This document shows, in pieces, positions 48,674 through 61,600 of a stretch of DNA of 64,000 bases. The position numbers and the translations under genes were made by a program. The number at the start of each line of letters is the position of its first letter. Position 1 is the first letter of the stretch. Under the pieces are notes generated by a model. It did no database searches and was not told the origin of the DNA. It worked only from the letters and a program-made list of their open reading frames with translations. The stretch is from positions 17,009,072 through 17,073,071 of the forward strand of contig OW285189.1 of NCBI GenBank assembly GCA_935421135.1, read 5' to 3'. The DNA is from Bugulina stolonifera (Eukaryota > Bryozoa > Gymnolaemata > Cheilostomatida > Bugulidae).

Positions 48674-49643
48674 ATGAGTTTGTTTGGCACACCTTCCAAA
48701 ACTGAGAAAGAGAAACAAGAGAAGCTCGCAAATCTAGGTAGACTGGGAAATCAAGACTCCAACCCATGTTGGAAGGTAAGTTATATCGTGACAGACTTCT
48801 AGTCTACTACATTGGCAAAGCATCTCGTAATTAGCATGTTTATATACTAAGATGTCATTTGTAGAGCCAGGGCCTTTTTTGTGCCACATTGATAGCCTAT
48901 GTGTTGCAAGTGAGTAGAAGATAGATGAGTGGGCGGTGCTGTGTAATACTAATGTCTAAGACTTTTGTAGGAGTCGCAGATGTCTTATGATTGTCTAGCA
49001 GAAAACAACTTTGACAGAGATTCTTGTAGCAACGCCTTTCAGAATTACAGAAACTGCCGTAGATTCTGGGTAGGGTGTATTTTAGTGTTATCGTTAGATC
49101 AGCGTTCAAATAATTTGTGAATTGATTATTAGTTAATAGTTAAACTATATTCTGCCACCTTGTGCATGCACATGTAGCTTCAGCTGTTATTAGATAGAGA
49201 TTTGAGAGTTGTTTTCTCTTTGTAGGGTAACGCAACTCTGGTAATTTTACCTTACAGGTGCAATTATACATTGTACCTGTAGGCTATTACCTAGGCTTAA
49301 TCTCACAAAACTGCAATTGTTCTTTGTAAGCTGGTAAAAATTAACAGGTAGTCTGCTTACACTGCTTTTATCTTCTAAGAATTCAGACTAATATATAATA
49401 TGTGGTTGAGCAAATCTTTGGGTAGACGTATGTCCTCTTGTTTCTACTAGCTGTTACAAATCTGATCAATGATCATGACAAATTGTTGGTCTATTATGTT
49501 ATTCTACTGTATTTACTTGTGTGCTGATATTCCAGGCTTGTGTCGGTAAACATAGGTCTAGGCAGAACATTACACCAGCTATACCTTTAGAGGATGACAG
49601 AGCAGAGGTCAGGCAGCTCTACCAACGCAGGTGTGGCTACTGA
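48674..49643 (+). CDS. CHCHD7: Twin CX9C protein, CHCHD7/COX23-like (102 aa)
   Basis: Exons 48674-48775, 48971-49069, 49536-49643 are all phase 0, total 309 bases. The second exon gives ESQMSYDCLAENNFDRDSCS then NAFQNYRNCRRFW, and with NPCWK before it there are two C-X9-C pairs (C...DC and CSNAFQNYRNC). LAENNFDR and NYRNCRRFW are close to the human CHCHD7 signature. The family works in the mitochondrial intermembrane space, is imported through the MIA40 disulfide relay, and is linked to cytochrome c oxidase assembly (Cox23 in yeast). Length is like the family (about 85-110). The C-terminal exon is less conserved. The final 50 bases overlap a second open frame (from ATG 49594) that may belong to the next gene. 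Confidence 0.88.
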
Positions 49644-49975
49644 CCATCCTGAGACCGAGGCTATGCAGCACATGACGACTGAGGCTAAACAGGGCTTACT
49701 AGAGCTATGTAACAGGCAAGTAGAGACTCCCATGCTGAACAGTAAGTAAACTGATTGCTGGAGAATATAAAGAGATGTGGTGTGAGCCAGCGTATAATAT
49801 CCATGTTTGCGTTTGTATAGTATGTTGGTTGATGACCTGAAGTGTTTTTTCTAAATCCACTTTCAACTGGAGTGTGATATCAATGTAACATATTGCTAAT
49901 TTTGTTGCTTTTTCATTGTGTTCAGCGTATTTGTAGTTTTACAGCAGAATTTTTATCTGGCCTCGTTACGATACC

Positions 49976-52900
49976 ATGGCTATTTTTAGATTTACACAAT
50001 ACAACTTTAAAGCAGATGAAGATTTTATTATCGGTTGGCGATGTCTTGCTGCCTCATTCCAAGACCAGTGTGATGAAATGTTGGTTGCTAACAAGTTTCT
50101 CCATGCAAAACTCTTCTACTTTTCAAAGTAAGGATATACATGTAGTTTAATGTAGCCTACCATGTAGGCTATAGCTGGTGTATCGCTGTATCAGGTGCTG
50201 ACATATTATTATGAGTTATTCTGGCATTTTATAGTTATAGGGCCTACATCTGGTAATTGTGGCCTGTTTGGTTAAAGGACCCCTCTCACCGTTTTTGTTT
50301 ACACTTTGAGACACCCACGTGCTCGCTAGAGCAAACGTCATGATTGGTTACTTGCACTGTATTATAATTGGCTAACTAAATCGCATGTGCATGTACACGT
50401 GTGGGAAAATCCATCGGGTGATCGATGGGAATCAGTTGACTGTGGACAGAATAGAATATAGTATTTTGCTTTTGCCAAAATGAAATTATTGTTGCAAGAT
50501 GAAAATGCTATTGAGAGATGATACGATACAAGGTATATGGCAAGCATAGCAAAAGTTGCAATCAAATCATTGAAAGTAACTTTGTTTTCTTTTTGATTTT
50601 AATTTAATTTTTAATTTTAATGTACTATGATCTATCTATGTCACAGTGTAATTAATATTAAAAAATATCTATACATGTGAATATAGCAATGATGATTATT
50701 GTTATTTACCCCTTGCTCACATTGATACATAAGTGATTTGTTAAAATAACATGCTAGTTACTTATGGCTAATTATATTATACATCATTCATATATCATAT
50801 TACATGTACTTTACTATTTTAAACTCTACTAAAATGGATAAAATGCAAATTGGAAATAAAATATTGGGATTATAATATTAACTTTATTAACTAGGATTGT
50901 TGCTGTCTACATATATGTAGGCCTATATGCAGTACCTGATCAAAAATTTAATTTATTGAATTTCAAAATAATTGCATCATTTGATTGCAGCCGTAAGTAA
51001 AATAAACTTTTGATGACACTATATTCAACTCATTTTCTTTTTCTATCGTAATAATAATACTATGATGGCTAAAATGTGTGTAATGAATGCTTCTTTTTAG
51101 TAGTTTGTCAAGACTGTGACCCAGGAATGTGTAGTCCCATCAATCGCAACCTCTTAAAGCCATACTTGAGTGACGAGTATTGTACCTTGGACACTAAGTT
51201 GACTCGTTTTACATAGGTATACATAAGGTAAGTGCATCATACACTTTCAAGATTCAGCAAAGTTTTCACTGTAAACACTGCTGCATGTACATATTACTTT
51301 CCTGTACTGTGGTTTTTGGAATGTAGCCTAGCAAAATCAGCGTCGGTTTGATTTGTATTCATCATTTTCAATCTAGTACATTGTACCTAGCAGTTATATT
51401 CTGTTGCTTAGTGTGGGCTGATTTTAGATACCATCTGTTGACGTTAATATACTTTTAGGTGATCCAATAGTATGATCACATGTTCACATAATGTTGTAGA
51501 AACATCTACCAAGCAACATGCTTGAACTGACGTACTTACCAACAATTTGAGCAGCTAAATCAATTGTGAGGTTTGTAAAGTATTGACTGGTACCTTCAAA
51601 TATTAATATTCTGACACAATTGGAATTTTTTTCATTTATATATGTATTAGTAGTTGGCCTGATACTTCATGTATGATCTTTCAGTAAATAGAATTTCTAT
51701 GAGTACAGTACATGTTATATTTGATGTCTGTGATAGCCAATTCTAGTTTGATTTTGTCTATATTGTGCAGTTACCTTAATGATCTTTTCTATTTATTAAT
51801 TTGATTGTTACTGCCACATTTCAAGTGATCGTAATCCACAAGCTTTAATGTTAACAAGAACTAATATTATGCACTCATGGTTATTTGCAATTAGCCGAGT
51901 AAAGTTAGCTTGTTCCAAGATGTCATTATTTTGAATTCCAAGATTACTCATTTATTGCATGTTAAACATTTTTATGTGTTTGCAGTCATAGTCAATTGAA
52001 AATACACGCGGCTCAAAGTTTATACTTTATAGACTATTGCATTCGATTTGACATGTATTTTGTGCTATTTTTCTTATCTTTCCCAGTCTTGTTTATTTTA
52101 CTAGATGAAACCGCTATTTTCCATTTGTAAATACATGTAAGCGCTGTTGTTATGAACATTAATTTACTGATTATCTACCAATACAAACTCTAGAAAAATT
52201 GTATTGCCCTCTACATTTTATGACACTGAGCTATGATTGCAAGATTAATTTAGGCCTGTTAGTATACTTTTGGCAAAGTGCTGGAGACTAAAATCAATAG
52301 CCATGGAATCACGTGTACATGTATAAATCCGCCTGACTATGATGCATGCACATTTCAACAAAAATGTTTGAAATGATTTGGTCTGTCGTACTCTCTGAAT
52401 ATGTAATCGTCATTCTTAATTATTAAATATGAGAACATCAAATGACTATTCAACTTCAATATCTTGAAACATTTATTGTTGATTTACGTTATCTGTTTAT
52501 AACAAAATACAACAATGAAAACAGCGGAAACCAGGGTAAAATACATGTGGAAAGTATTGAACATGAACAGTGTATGTATAATATACATTGTGGGCAGAAG
52601 TCATAATGAGATATACAGTCCATGTAGGGCGCCAGCAGAAGTTTGTTTTCAATCGTAATCGTTCACCTTGAATGCTGAGGCACTATAACGCTTCACCTTT
52701 TATATAGTTACTTGATGAGGAAACCTCTTGGAGTACGGGTGAAATGTACATTTAGAACACTTCTTTTGCAATCCAATATGTATTATCTGCAATTCAAAAT
52801 GTAGAGCATTTTATTAAGAAAAATTGTTGTGACCCTCACCAAAATTACATTGCTATTCCGAAGAAAAAACATCAATGGTTGGGTTCAACTCCCACAACAG

Positions 52901-55900
52901 AATTTCCCACCCTGTTGAATAGCTGATGCCGGAGTACTAGTACTGATAACCAAGTTGATGTACATAACATATTACTGCTACAACACTTACCTATGCTTTT
53001 TCCAACACTGAAGATAAAGATGATAATGCAAGCTGTAGAATAGTTTGAATTTCCACGCCAGTGTCTGGTAGCATGGAATTGGTCTAGCTAGGTTCCCCTT
53101 CTTTCATACAGCTTTGGAATCTCACTGTGCTAAAAAATGATGATAGGAATATAATATTTATGGCGCCAAACAATTCTTTAACGTGGCTGCCCAATAGCAG
53201 AGCTAGTCGAGGGGCCTCCACGGCTCCTAGAGCTGGATATTATTATAGTTCGATATGGTACAGAAGGAAGACCTTCTTCGGAATTAAAACCTCCTAAATC
53301 GCATAGGTTGTCGGTTTTGTTAGCTAAAGCATGATTGTGTATTTCACATTTTGCAAGAATAGACTGATGAAATCTACCTCAATGAGTTTATAAGTTTGTG
53401 CATAAATTTAATTCAAGAAGAAGGTTTTAGTGCTATATTGTAATAAGCCTTATCGCTACATAACAAATTATAAACACCTACCAGTAGAAAGAACTGAATG
53501 TAGAAATTGAGGTTGGCATTCGATTTACAAATTCTTCATCAAAGTTGAGTGTGCTTTTTTACCCTGCTCACCAGATCATTCCTTCCTTTCAGCAAACAAT
53601 CAAATGCAACTATGTCTTTATCGATGTCAGGAAAGTTACTTGCTGACAGCATTGGAACTAGTCTGTAATCAACACAGTGAGTACATCGTAAGATACAAAT
53701 ACAATAAAAACATAAAATTCTTTAGAAATGAAGCGTGGCTGTTTTAATCGAAAAGAAATTTTGACCATGTGGACACAAATAAAAGTACACTAGGTTAGCT
53801 CAGCTGCATTAGAGAGGTAAATTTGTGTCTAATGAAGTTAGTATCAGTCCCACCAACTTTTTAGATTTAGCGGGGGGGGGGGTTAAAAGAGTGAATAAAC
53901 TAAATACAGTAATTCAAATATCTTGAATAGACCAGATCAGTCAATTGATTATTTTAGAAATAAATTTATGATGGAATTATTGTTTGTATTTACATTCAAA
54001 TTTTGCTTGGCTAAATGAATCAACTAACTATATTTTCGCAGAGTATGTGTATTGTAAATTGTATTTGAATATGCATATTGTAGATGTAAAAACTTATTTT
54101 AAACTTAATGATTTAATACAACAATTACAATACAATAACTTCACATTTTTGTAAAGTTCATTGTCAAAACTCAATTGAATATTATATCCAATATTAAAAT
54201 TTAGTTTCACAGTATTGTAATATAAATATGTTAAAATCATAATCACTTAGATTATTATAATTATATCACATCAACATATAGCCCAACTAATGTTATAATA
54301 ATATGAAATATAATAATCATATGACTTACTTTTTGAGTTAAAAGTTATCCAATTTTATTAATCATTTAATTAATATTTAATATTTAATTTCAAACTTGGT
54401 CATTTGTTTGTTTTTTAAACAAAATAAATAAAAATGAGTACATATATTAAATGCTTACGATGCTGAGTATTGTGATGGCTGACCATCTGGCCATAAACTA
54501 AGCTGATGTTCTTCAGAAGATGAAATTTATGAAATGAAAATCCAACTTTCGAATGCCATTCTTAGCGTTTCTGTGTACTATGAATTTTCAACTCAACCCA
54601 TAGACATGAACGGAGATAGATAGTACAGTATCTTGGTACTTGCAATAACTCTGTGATCAATTGCATTGTAAACAAAATACCACGCGCAGACCGCTAGCAT
54701 GGTCATGTGACTTTGGTTTATTGTAGGCCTGCACCGGTGTTGCCTCCCCACTGATATTCGGTTTTTGGGGTGGTGGTAATCAAACACCGGTTGACACCGG
54801 TTCTCTTGTGCCTAGTCTCATTCGGTGTCAACCGATGCCAAATTTGGATCGATATACCGAACCGCACCGGACCCCTTGATCCTGGTCTCAAGCGGTGTTA
54901 GACGGTGTCAACTGTGGTTCGATATACCGGATCGAACTGGTCCAGGAGCTAGTTCGCCTAATAGAGTTGTCCCATCATGACCGTTCAATACAAGGGAACA
55001 AAAATCCTCAACACTTTCTTGCAACATGAGTTCATGCCAATCATTGTTTATTTTATTTTCAGATATGGCAGGCAGACAGGGCTTCATTAAAACATAGTAT
55101 ATGTATATTATTTTATTTAAGTAGCTATTGGGCTAATGAAAGTAATCAGTGCTTACTCCTACTCCCAAGATTTTGTATTTGCCCATGTAGTCTAGTGAGT
55201 CTTAACTTGCATTGGGTCTTACTTCACCTATTTTATGTAATTTTAATAAATATAAAAACATGAGGCTGGACACACACCCAACCGACTACATATAATTTAT
55301 TAGATTTATTACTGATTGTGACCAAATTACAGAAGAAAAACAGCAAACATTATTTCCACCACACTCGTACCACTGACACAAAACGATAACAAATTTAAAA
55401 TGACATGGGCTAACTTCATATCACAAGAGAAAGAAGAAACGCTAGCATAGTTGCATATGATGTAATGATAATGTAGGGAATCTTTCTTGCAAGCTTTCTT
55501 GATAGATTGCTGATTTGGTATAATTCAGTGTGTCCACCGATTGAATCTAGCAGATTTGTCTTCAGATGGGATATTACGATGGCTCAGTCCGATGAATTCT
55601 ACCTACAAAATATTGATTGAACATTAGTATTAACTTATTTTAAGTAAATAAAGAGCTGGTGCTTACCAAAAGCATAACTACACAACGATTTTAAATTAAA
55701 AAGCCATAATTATAATGATTAACTATTATAAGCATTGTAGCTGTTCTTAGTTACAAGCAAATATAACCAAACTTAAACATTAGTAGTAGATTAATTATAA
55801 TAGAAATAATTAATCCAATGGTATGTTTAAATTTAATTATATTATTGATAAAATAATATAATCCATTATATTCGATCGTATACTACTGTTCTATTTCAGC

Positions 55901-57227
55901 ACACTATTCATGAACAAAGCAATCATATGCAAACGATAGAATATAATATACCAGAATCTGCTAAGTTACGTAATTATGAATCAATTTAGTATAATTTAAT
56001 AATAATTATTACCTCCACAACATTGATAATCAATCACAGCCACGAGGCAGTTAATGTTGAAACGGATTAGCGAAGGTATGCAACCTAGTTTGAAGTGAGG
56101 TAAACAAGAACACGTGATATTAGACCGCATGAATATTGAATGACTACTGGCATAGCGGTCCGGTTCGATAACATCGAACTACACCGAACCATCGATATAT
56201 CGTTTGGGCACGGTGCCGGTGCGATTCGGTGCATAAAAAATTTGCCGATGTGTAACACCGAGGGTTCACACACAGTTTACATCGTTTGAAACCGAAACAC
56301 CGTGCAGGCCTAGTTTATTGATAAAATTTGATATTAGTATGATAATCCATAGTTTCGAATAAACAATGGCAGCTATAAAAATAAAACTTCTTTCGAGAGT
56401 GTAATATAAATTGAAGGGTGCATGGTTGCAAGTAGTATATGCCCATGGATTATTTCTGCATATTTCAGGCTACTTTTGAAAATATTTGCAAAAAACTAAA
56501 CCTCTCTCTATACAACTTATATAAAAAAAGTGCCGTTTAGGGTGTCTTCATCAAAAATTCGTCCTAGGGCAGCACTTTAGCGCATCGCGCGATGCATCAT
56601 GGGAAAGAGAAACATGTTGAGAGCACAACTCTGAAACACATGACTTTACTGCTGCCTTCATTTTGACACCAAACTAGATTTGCTGAGCAGGGTAATTAGT
56701 GAGAGGGATCCTTTAAAATGCATTTTTTAATGATATATGCATAGGTCCACTATTTAATTTTAATGCCACATTCATCCCAGTAATTGGTGGGTACAGGATA
56801 CCCATTGCATAAACATGATTGGGGAGTTGTGTCATCTCTTTTGGAAGCTTTGTATAGTATACTAGTATGTATAGTGTAGTTGTAGGTTTGCAAATCATAA
56901 TAGTATCAATAAACTTGTAGAAAGATGAATCTAACACAAGACATATCCACCCAACTAAAGGAAAAGATCTTCTGCGAATTAACGTCTATGGATGGTGATA
57001 ACTATCCTGTACGCTCTCCTACCAAAGATGTAGATAATGACAATCACCATATAGACAGGGTTACAAAGGACACCCCACTCCCATATCCTCTCTCATTTAA
57101 AGAAGTCATGGGGTATATAGAAAGGGGTGAAGACATCCCTGGTGCTGAGAAGATAGTTGTGGAGCCAACAAATGAGCCAGTGACTGACTGTTCTATGCAA
57201 CTGCCCAAGAAACCCTGGGATAGCTAA
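49976..57227 (+). CDS. PEX39: KPWE-type peroxisomal protein, PEX39-like
   Basis: The last exon 56921-57227 (acceptor CTTGTAG, stop TAA) encodes YPLSFKEVMGYIERGEDIPG, AEKIVVEPTNEP and ends KKPWDS. This is the layout P..SF.E....I..G..IPGI...P followed by a terminal KPWE motif, seen in PEX39 (human C6orf226) and related proteins that act with PEX7 in peroxisomal import. The preceding exon 49945-50127 (acceptor TTTTACAG, donor AA|GTAAGG) joins in phase (AA|A) and reads FRFTQYNFKADEDFIIGWRC and FLHAKLFYFSK, plausible for the N-terminal part. I place the start at ATG 49976 (ACCATGG context, 152 aa). A longer form starting at ATG 49594 with exon end 49745 (213 aa) is also in phase. The intron is 6.8 kb and holds a hAT-like element. 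AATAAA at 57533. The last exon is secure; the joining is inferred. Confidence 0.55.
50130..54715. other. First part of the long intron; nothing firm
   Basis: AT-rich. An open segment bounded by TTTTAG at about 51101-51226 (VCQDCDPGMCSPINRN...) could be an exon but fits no family known to me. A run of G at 53872-53882. At 52711-52745 a TTGATGAGG...GTGAAA stretch weakly recalls a Penelope-type ribozyme. Confidence 0.35.
54724..56312. mobile_element. hAT-like non-autonomous DNA transposon (1.59 kb)
   Basis: Ends are TAGGCCTGCACCGGTGTT on the left and, inverted, TAGGCCTGCACGGTGTTT on the right. It is flanked by a perfect 8-bp duplication GTTTATTG (54716-54723 and 56313-56320). Subterminal regions (54740-54960 and 56150-56300) carry many inverted copies of ACCGG, ACCGA and CGATAT type motifs, while the middle is plain AT-rich sequence without a transposase. 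Eight-base target duplication and TAGG-type ends are features of hAT elements. Confidence 0.8.
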
Positions 57228-57239
57228 GCAGACCACTCT

Positions 57240-58690
57240 GTTCAAACTGCATTTTTTAATATTATTATTGTCTGCACATGTATTTATTGTCTCATTTCAA
57301 ACGATTACTTTCCCTATAAAAATGGTGAGTGAAGACGTCTTTAAGAATTCACTTTTTCATTTTATCTTCCATTGAGCCTTCCCTACTGGCGTGGAGTTAA
57401 ATTAGTAGCATTCAATGAGCGAATTAGAATATTTAATTGATGTAAATCATTTATTTTATGAGATTGTGATTCTACTGTCTACATATTGTGTAAAAGTATA
57501 ACATAATATTAGTTTCATAGGTGTGAGATCTAAATAAATGGTGAAAGTCCTGCAGTTAATACTTCATCTATCCTGGTTGTGTATGTCAATGATATAAAGC
57601 AGTTACAAAGTAGAGTAATAATTCCTCAACTTACTAAATATTGATGGGTGATGGATTGGGAATGACTAATAAATGAAATATCATGGTGCGAATAATATAT
57701 GAAATAATAGTAAATCATGCTATAAATTGCGTTGAAAATGAAATTTTTTATAATGTAGCACCTAATATTAAAGAATAACTCATAATGTTACACACTATAT
57801 ACATGAAGATATCACCAGAGTCAATGATATAAAAAGAAAAATGATGGTGTTCTCTAGATTGATACGGTGGCCGGCATATGAATGAGAATGAGTACACTGC
57901 AATCGGTCTAAACTACTAGTGGTATAAGTAAGGTAATACTTGTCAGTAATAATATAGTAGAATATAATATACAGATTGATTTCAAAATACAAACTAGCTA
58001 CATAAGGATAATATACAAGTATGTCAAATGAGAATATTGTCATATCAATTGGTTGTTGAAAATATTTTTGGAGTAAAAAAGTTGTACTTTTTAGTGTTGA
58101 TTGCGTCATGCAAGCTCAAAACAAGCCCCTCTCCTGAGACTTCGCACACATTATAAATAGTGCCATAATTTAGGAGTTGTCTAGCCTTTGGTTTGTCGAA
58201 AGGGATAGGCAAGGTAAGGCAACTCAACTTGCACCTTGTATAACAGACATAAATTATTAGGGGCAATATTACTCAACGAGGCTCCAAAAATGTTGACACA
58301 TATTTATCAATGTGTGGGAGTCATGAGAGCGCATATATCAGTTCATAGTAACAATTACTGTAAAATGCAAAATACATTATATACAGACAGAAAAGGTAAG
58401 TGTTAAAGCTTTCAGCTATGGTTGGTTACTCATCCAATCAAAAGGATTGGTGTATTTGGTATATACTGTAAGTAGACCATACAAACAATATCATGATTTG
58501 AGATAATTAGGACACAAGTGAATGAAGGGTATTTACATTACTACATGTATGTGTACAGTATTATCATATATGTGACATATATGACAGTTCTATGTGCTGT
58601 GGTATAGAACAAAGCAGAGGTATATAAGCTACGGCATATTATAGTGCACATAAATCACAGGCTATAGAGAATATAGTATTAGCAAGTTAC
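57240..58690. other. Convergent intergenic region
   Basis: Between the stop of the KPWE-type gene and the stop of the zinc-finger gene. AT-rich, no repeats or genes seen; must contain both 3' UTRs. Confidence 0.4.
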
Positions 58691-58697
58691 CATAGCC

Positions 58698-61600
58698 TTA
58701 GTTACACATTTCTTGGGTTGCTCCATTTTCTACCTCCATATTTACATCTTCCTCTTTCACATCCTTCTCTGGGACGTCTGGCTGCTTCTCAACCTCTCCA
58801 TCGGCCAAGTCACTTGTGGCACGATCAGCGTCCTTGACCTTGTAGCATGTGTGCTGATTGTACTGGGAGAGATATTCAAACTGCTCAGAGCACATGTCAC
58901 ATGTGTAGACCTGAGGCACGTACTTGCACGGCTTCATCTTTTTACGATTACGTGAGCCATTGCTAAGGTTGATATTGCCAAGGATGCCAACTTTATCAGC
59001 AGGAGGAGGGGTCTTGTTTTCTTCAGCATCATCGTCCTCCACTTGTGAGTCCTCATTGGTTGGCTGACTGTCGGTGGTTTGATTGTCGGTAGCAAGTTCT
59101 TTCTCTGCTCTCTCTGGCTCATATAGATCTGATATCATTTTCTGCTGAATCCTGGAGAGCACCTGTTCTTTTACATTGCACCCAGTGCCTGAGCCAGTCT
59201 TCAGGGCTGCTAGTACACTAATAACACCAGAAGCATATCGTTTTAGTAATATGCAATACTAATACAAACTTTACAATTAAAACAGTGCATAGTGCAGCAT
59301 ACAGCACAAATATGCACTAATAAAGAAACGCTAGACCTTAACTCTACATGCTACAGTTTCTCCCTAAGCTATGTGCCATGCTCTCTGCTTCTACTCATCA
59401 GCAATCTGTCTACCCCAACCAAGGTGATGACAACTCCAATAAGGTGACACATTGTAGTACATTATTATGCCTGTTTGCATTAATAACACTATAGCTTACG
59501 TAAATTCTATAGTGTAAAAAATAACTAATACATTATAACATTTACCTGTCATCTAGCCTCTGTGCATTAATTCCGTGTACTTGTCTGAGATGCTTCTTCA
59601 AGATATGTCTGTACACAAGGTTTTCATCACATAGCTACAGCATATACAACAGGTAGGAGGATAGGGCCAATATCATAGCATTGTATGTCTGTAAGCCTAT
59701 TCCAGCACTACCATAGCATAAAGTCATGAATAGTGAGGATAGGAAAGTAAAACTTACCAAATCTAAATATTGATACATCACAATAATATTAATTAGTAGC
59801 CTGTAGGAAAACTAATCCTTATCATGACCAGAAAATTAGCTCCACTATGACTCTTGGCTATCTTGATACCTGGCATGGAGATGGGTATTGCTGCAGATAA
59901 ATACTAACCATGCAGGTGTTGTCTGCAGGTTTCCTCCCCCTGGTGTTGTTGTTAGTTCCGTCACACTTGGTTATATGCAGATCCAGGGCCTCTTTGGTAG
60001 CTAAGCGCCTGTGACATAGTCGACAGGGGAAGATGGTCTGCCTGGGTGCCATGGATGACCGACCTGGACGTACACCCTGCCCGTTACATCTACAAGTATA
60101 AACCAAGTACATGTAGTTCATGATTCATATGGTGCTTTATTATTGTGAGACTAACTAAGTTGGACTATTACACTATAAAAGTACACCATGGCATCCATAA
60201 CCTACTCATTATTTAAGTTGTGAAGTTGTCCCCTCTCATTTTTCTCAATCCTTTTAAAAGTAGCTGTAAACTTGTGCCATAGTAGCCCTACTATACCACA
60301 GGACATCAGTTTGGGTAAAAACATGGTCAGAATATAATTATGTTAGTGTTACTGACTTGTAATAGGAATAGTACAACACCATTTGGAGGTTACATTTGCT
60401 GATAATTTTGAAGAAGGCAAAATGTATTATGACTTAAGTACTGCATGCTAGCATTCACTTAAATACTCAACATCTAAGGCCCAATGCTAAAGAACACAAC
60501 TCAAGTAGGCCTATATTATTTGTGAAATGTTCACATTTTGATCAAGAGAGTGATTTAAAATAAATGTATTATAGGACAGCAAAGGATCTGAAAGAATGCG
60601 ACTACAGCACCACGAGTGTATAACAATGATATTTCACTGCACCCTGAGAGAGAGGGAATAACTTCACTATAGTAAAAAATAACTCATGGGTATCCATGGT
60701 CTACAATAGCTTATAGGCTACAGCATATGCACACAGCAATGATTTAAGAAGTAACTGGACTGTATTACATGTTACAAGGGCAGGAGGCAATAAATTCAAC
60801 AAATTGAAAGCTATACAAACCCACACAGGGCCACAGGATGTGGTGCGTTATATAATCATTATATATATTATTACATCATATCACATAGTAACAATGCACT
60901 ACATAACTGCAGTCTACATACAATGTATAATTTATTACATGAGATGTTGATATCATCAGCCTACAATAAATTATTAGATTTGAAAAATCAATGTATTAGA
61001 TTATAAACACAATGTTGTAGTAATATATGCTGACTGTATGCATGCACATGTACATGTATGTCTATTCTAACAGCACTTTCCAACAGGGCATGTACTCTGT
61101 CGACCATACTGAAGGCTATTATAATTATACATTGTACAGGCAGCTAGGACTGGCCTTGTTATAATTATATGTCATATAAATAATATACAGGTACTAATAA
61201 ACAAAATAAGAGTGACTAGTAGTAATATGACTACTAACTTGCACTACAACCATGTAGACTACCAGTGGTAAATCTTGAGGCATTAGGGTATGTTTGAAGT
61301 AAGTGTATAATATTACAAGAAATATTATACTCTAGTACAGTGTATATATAACACAAATACACACACTGATAGAATGATGAAAGTGGGATGAATCTTACTT
61401 GTTAATGTGTTTCATAGCATCTGGGAAAGGACGGGTCTTTAGGCTGATGTTACACTTGTGGCACTTGGGTATCCTTCTATTTAGGGGCCTAGGGTTATGC
61501 GTAGAGTTGACTCCATTTGTGTATGCACCATTAGTAAGCATGGGCAGAGGTAGCCCAGCAAACATACTAACGCTGCAAAATAAGAGGAAACAGTGCATTT

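Noticed and set aside
51101..51226. Exon-like segment with VCQDCDPGMC
   Set aside because: Good acceptor and open in one frame to a TAG, but no family match and the phase conflicts with the better-supported KPWE gene model.
52711..52745. Third hammerhead-like stretch (TTGATGAGG...GTGAAA)
   Set aside because: Core starts UUGAUGA rather than CUGAUGA and helix I cannot be drawn convincingly.
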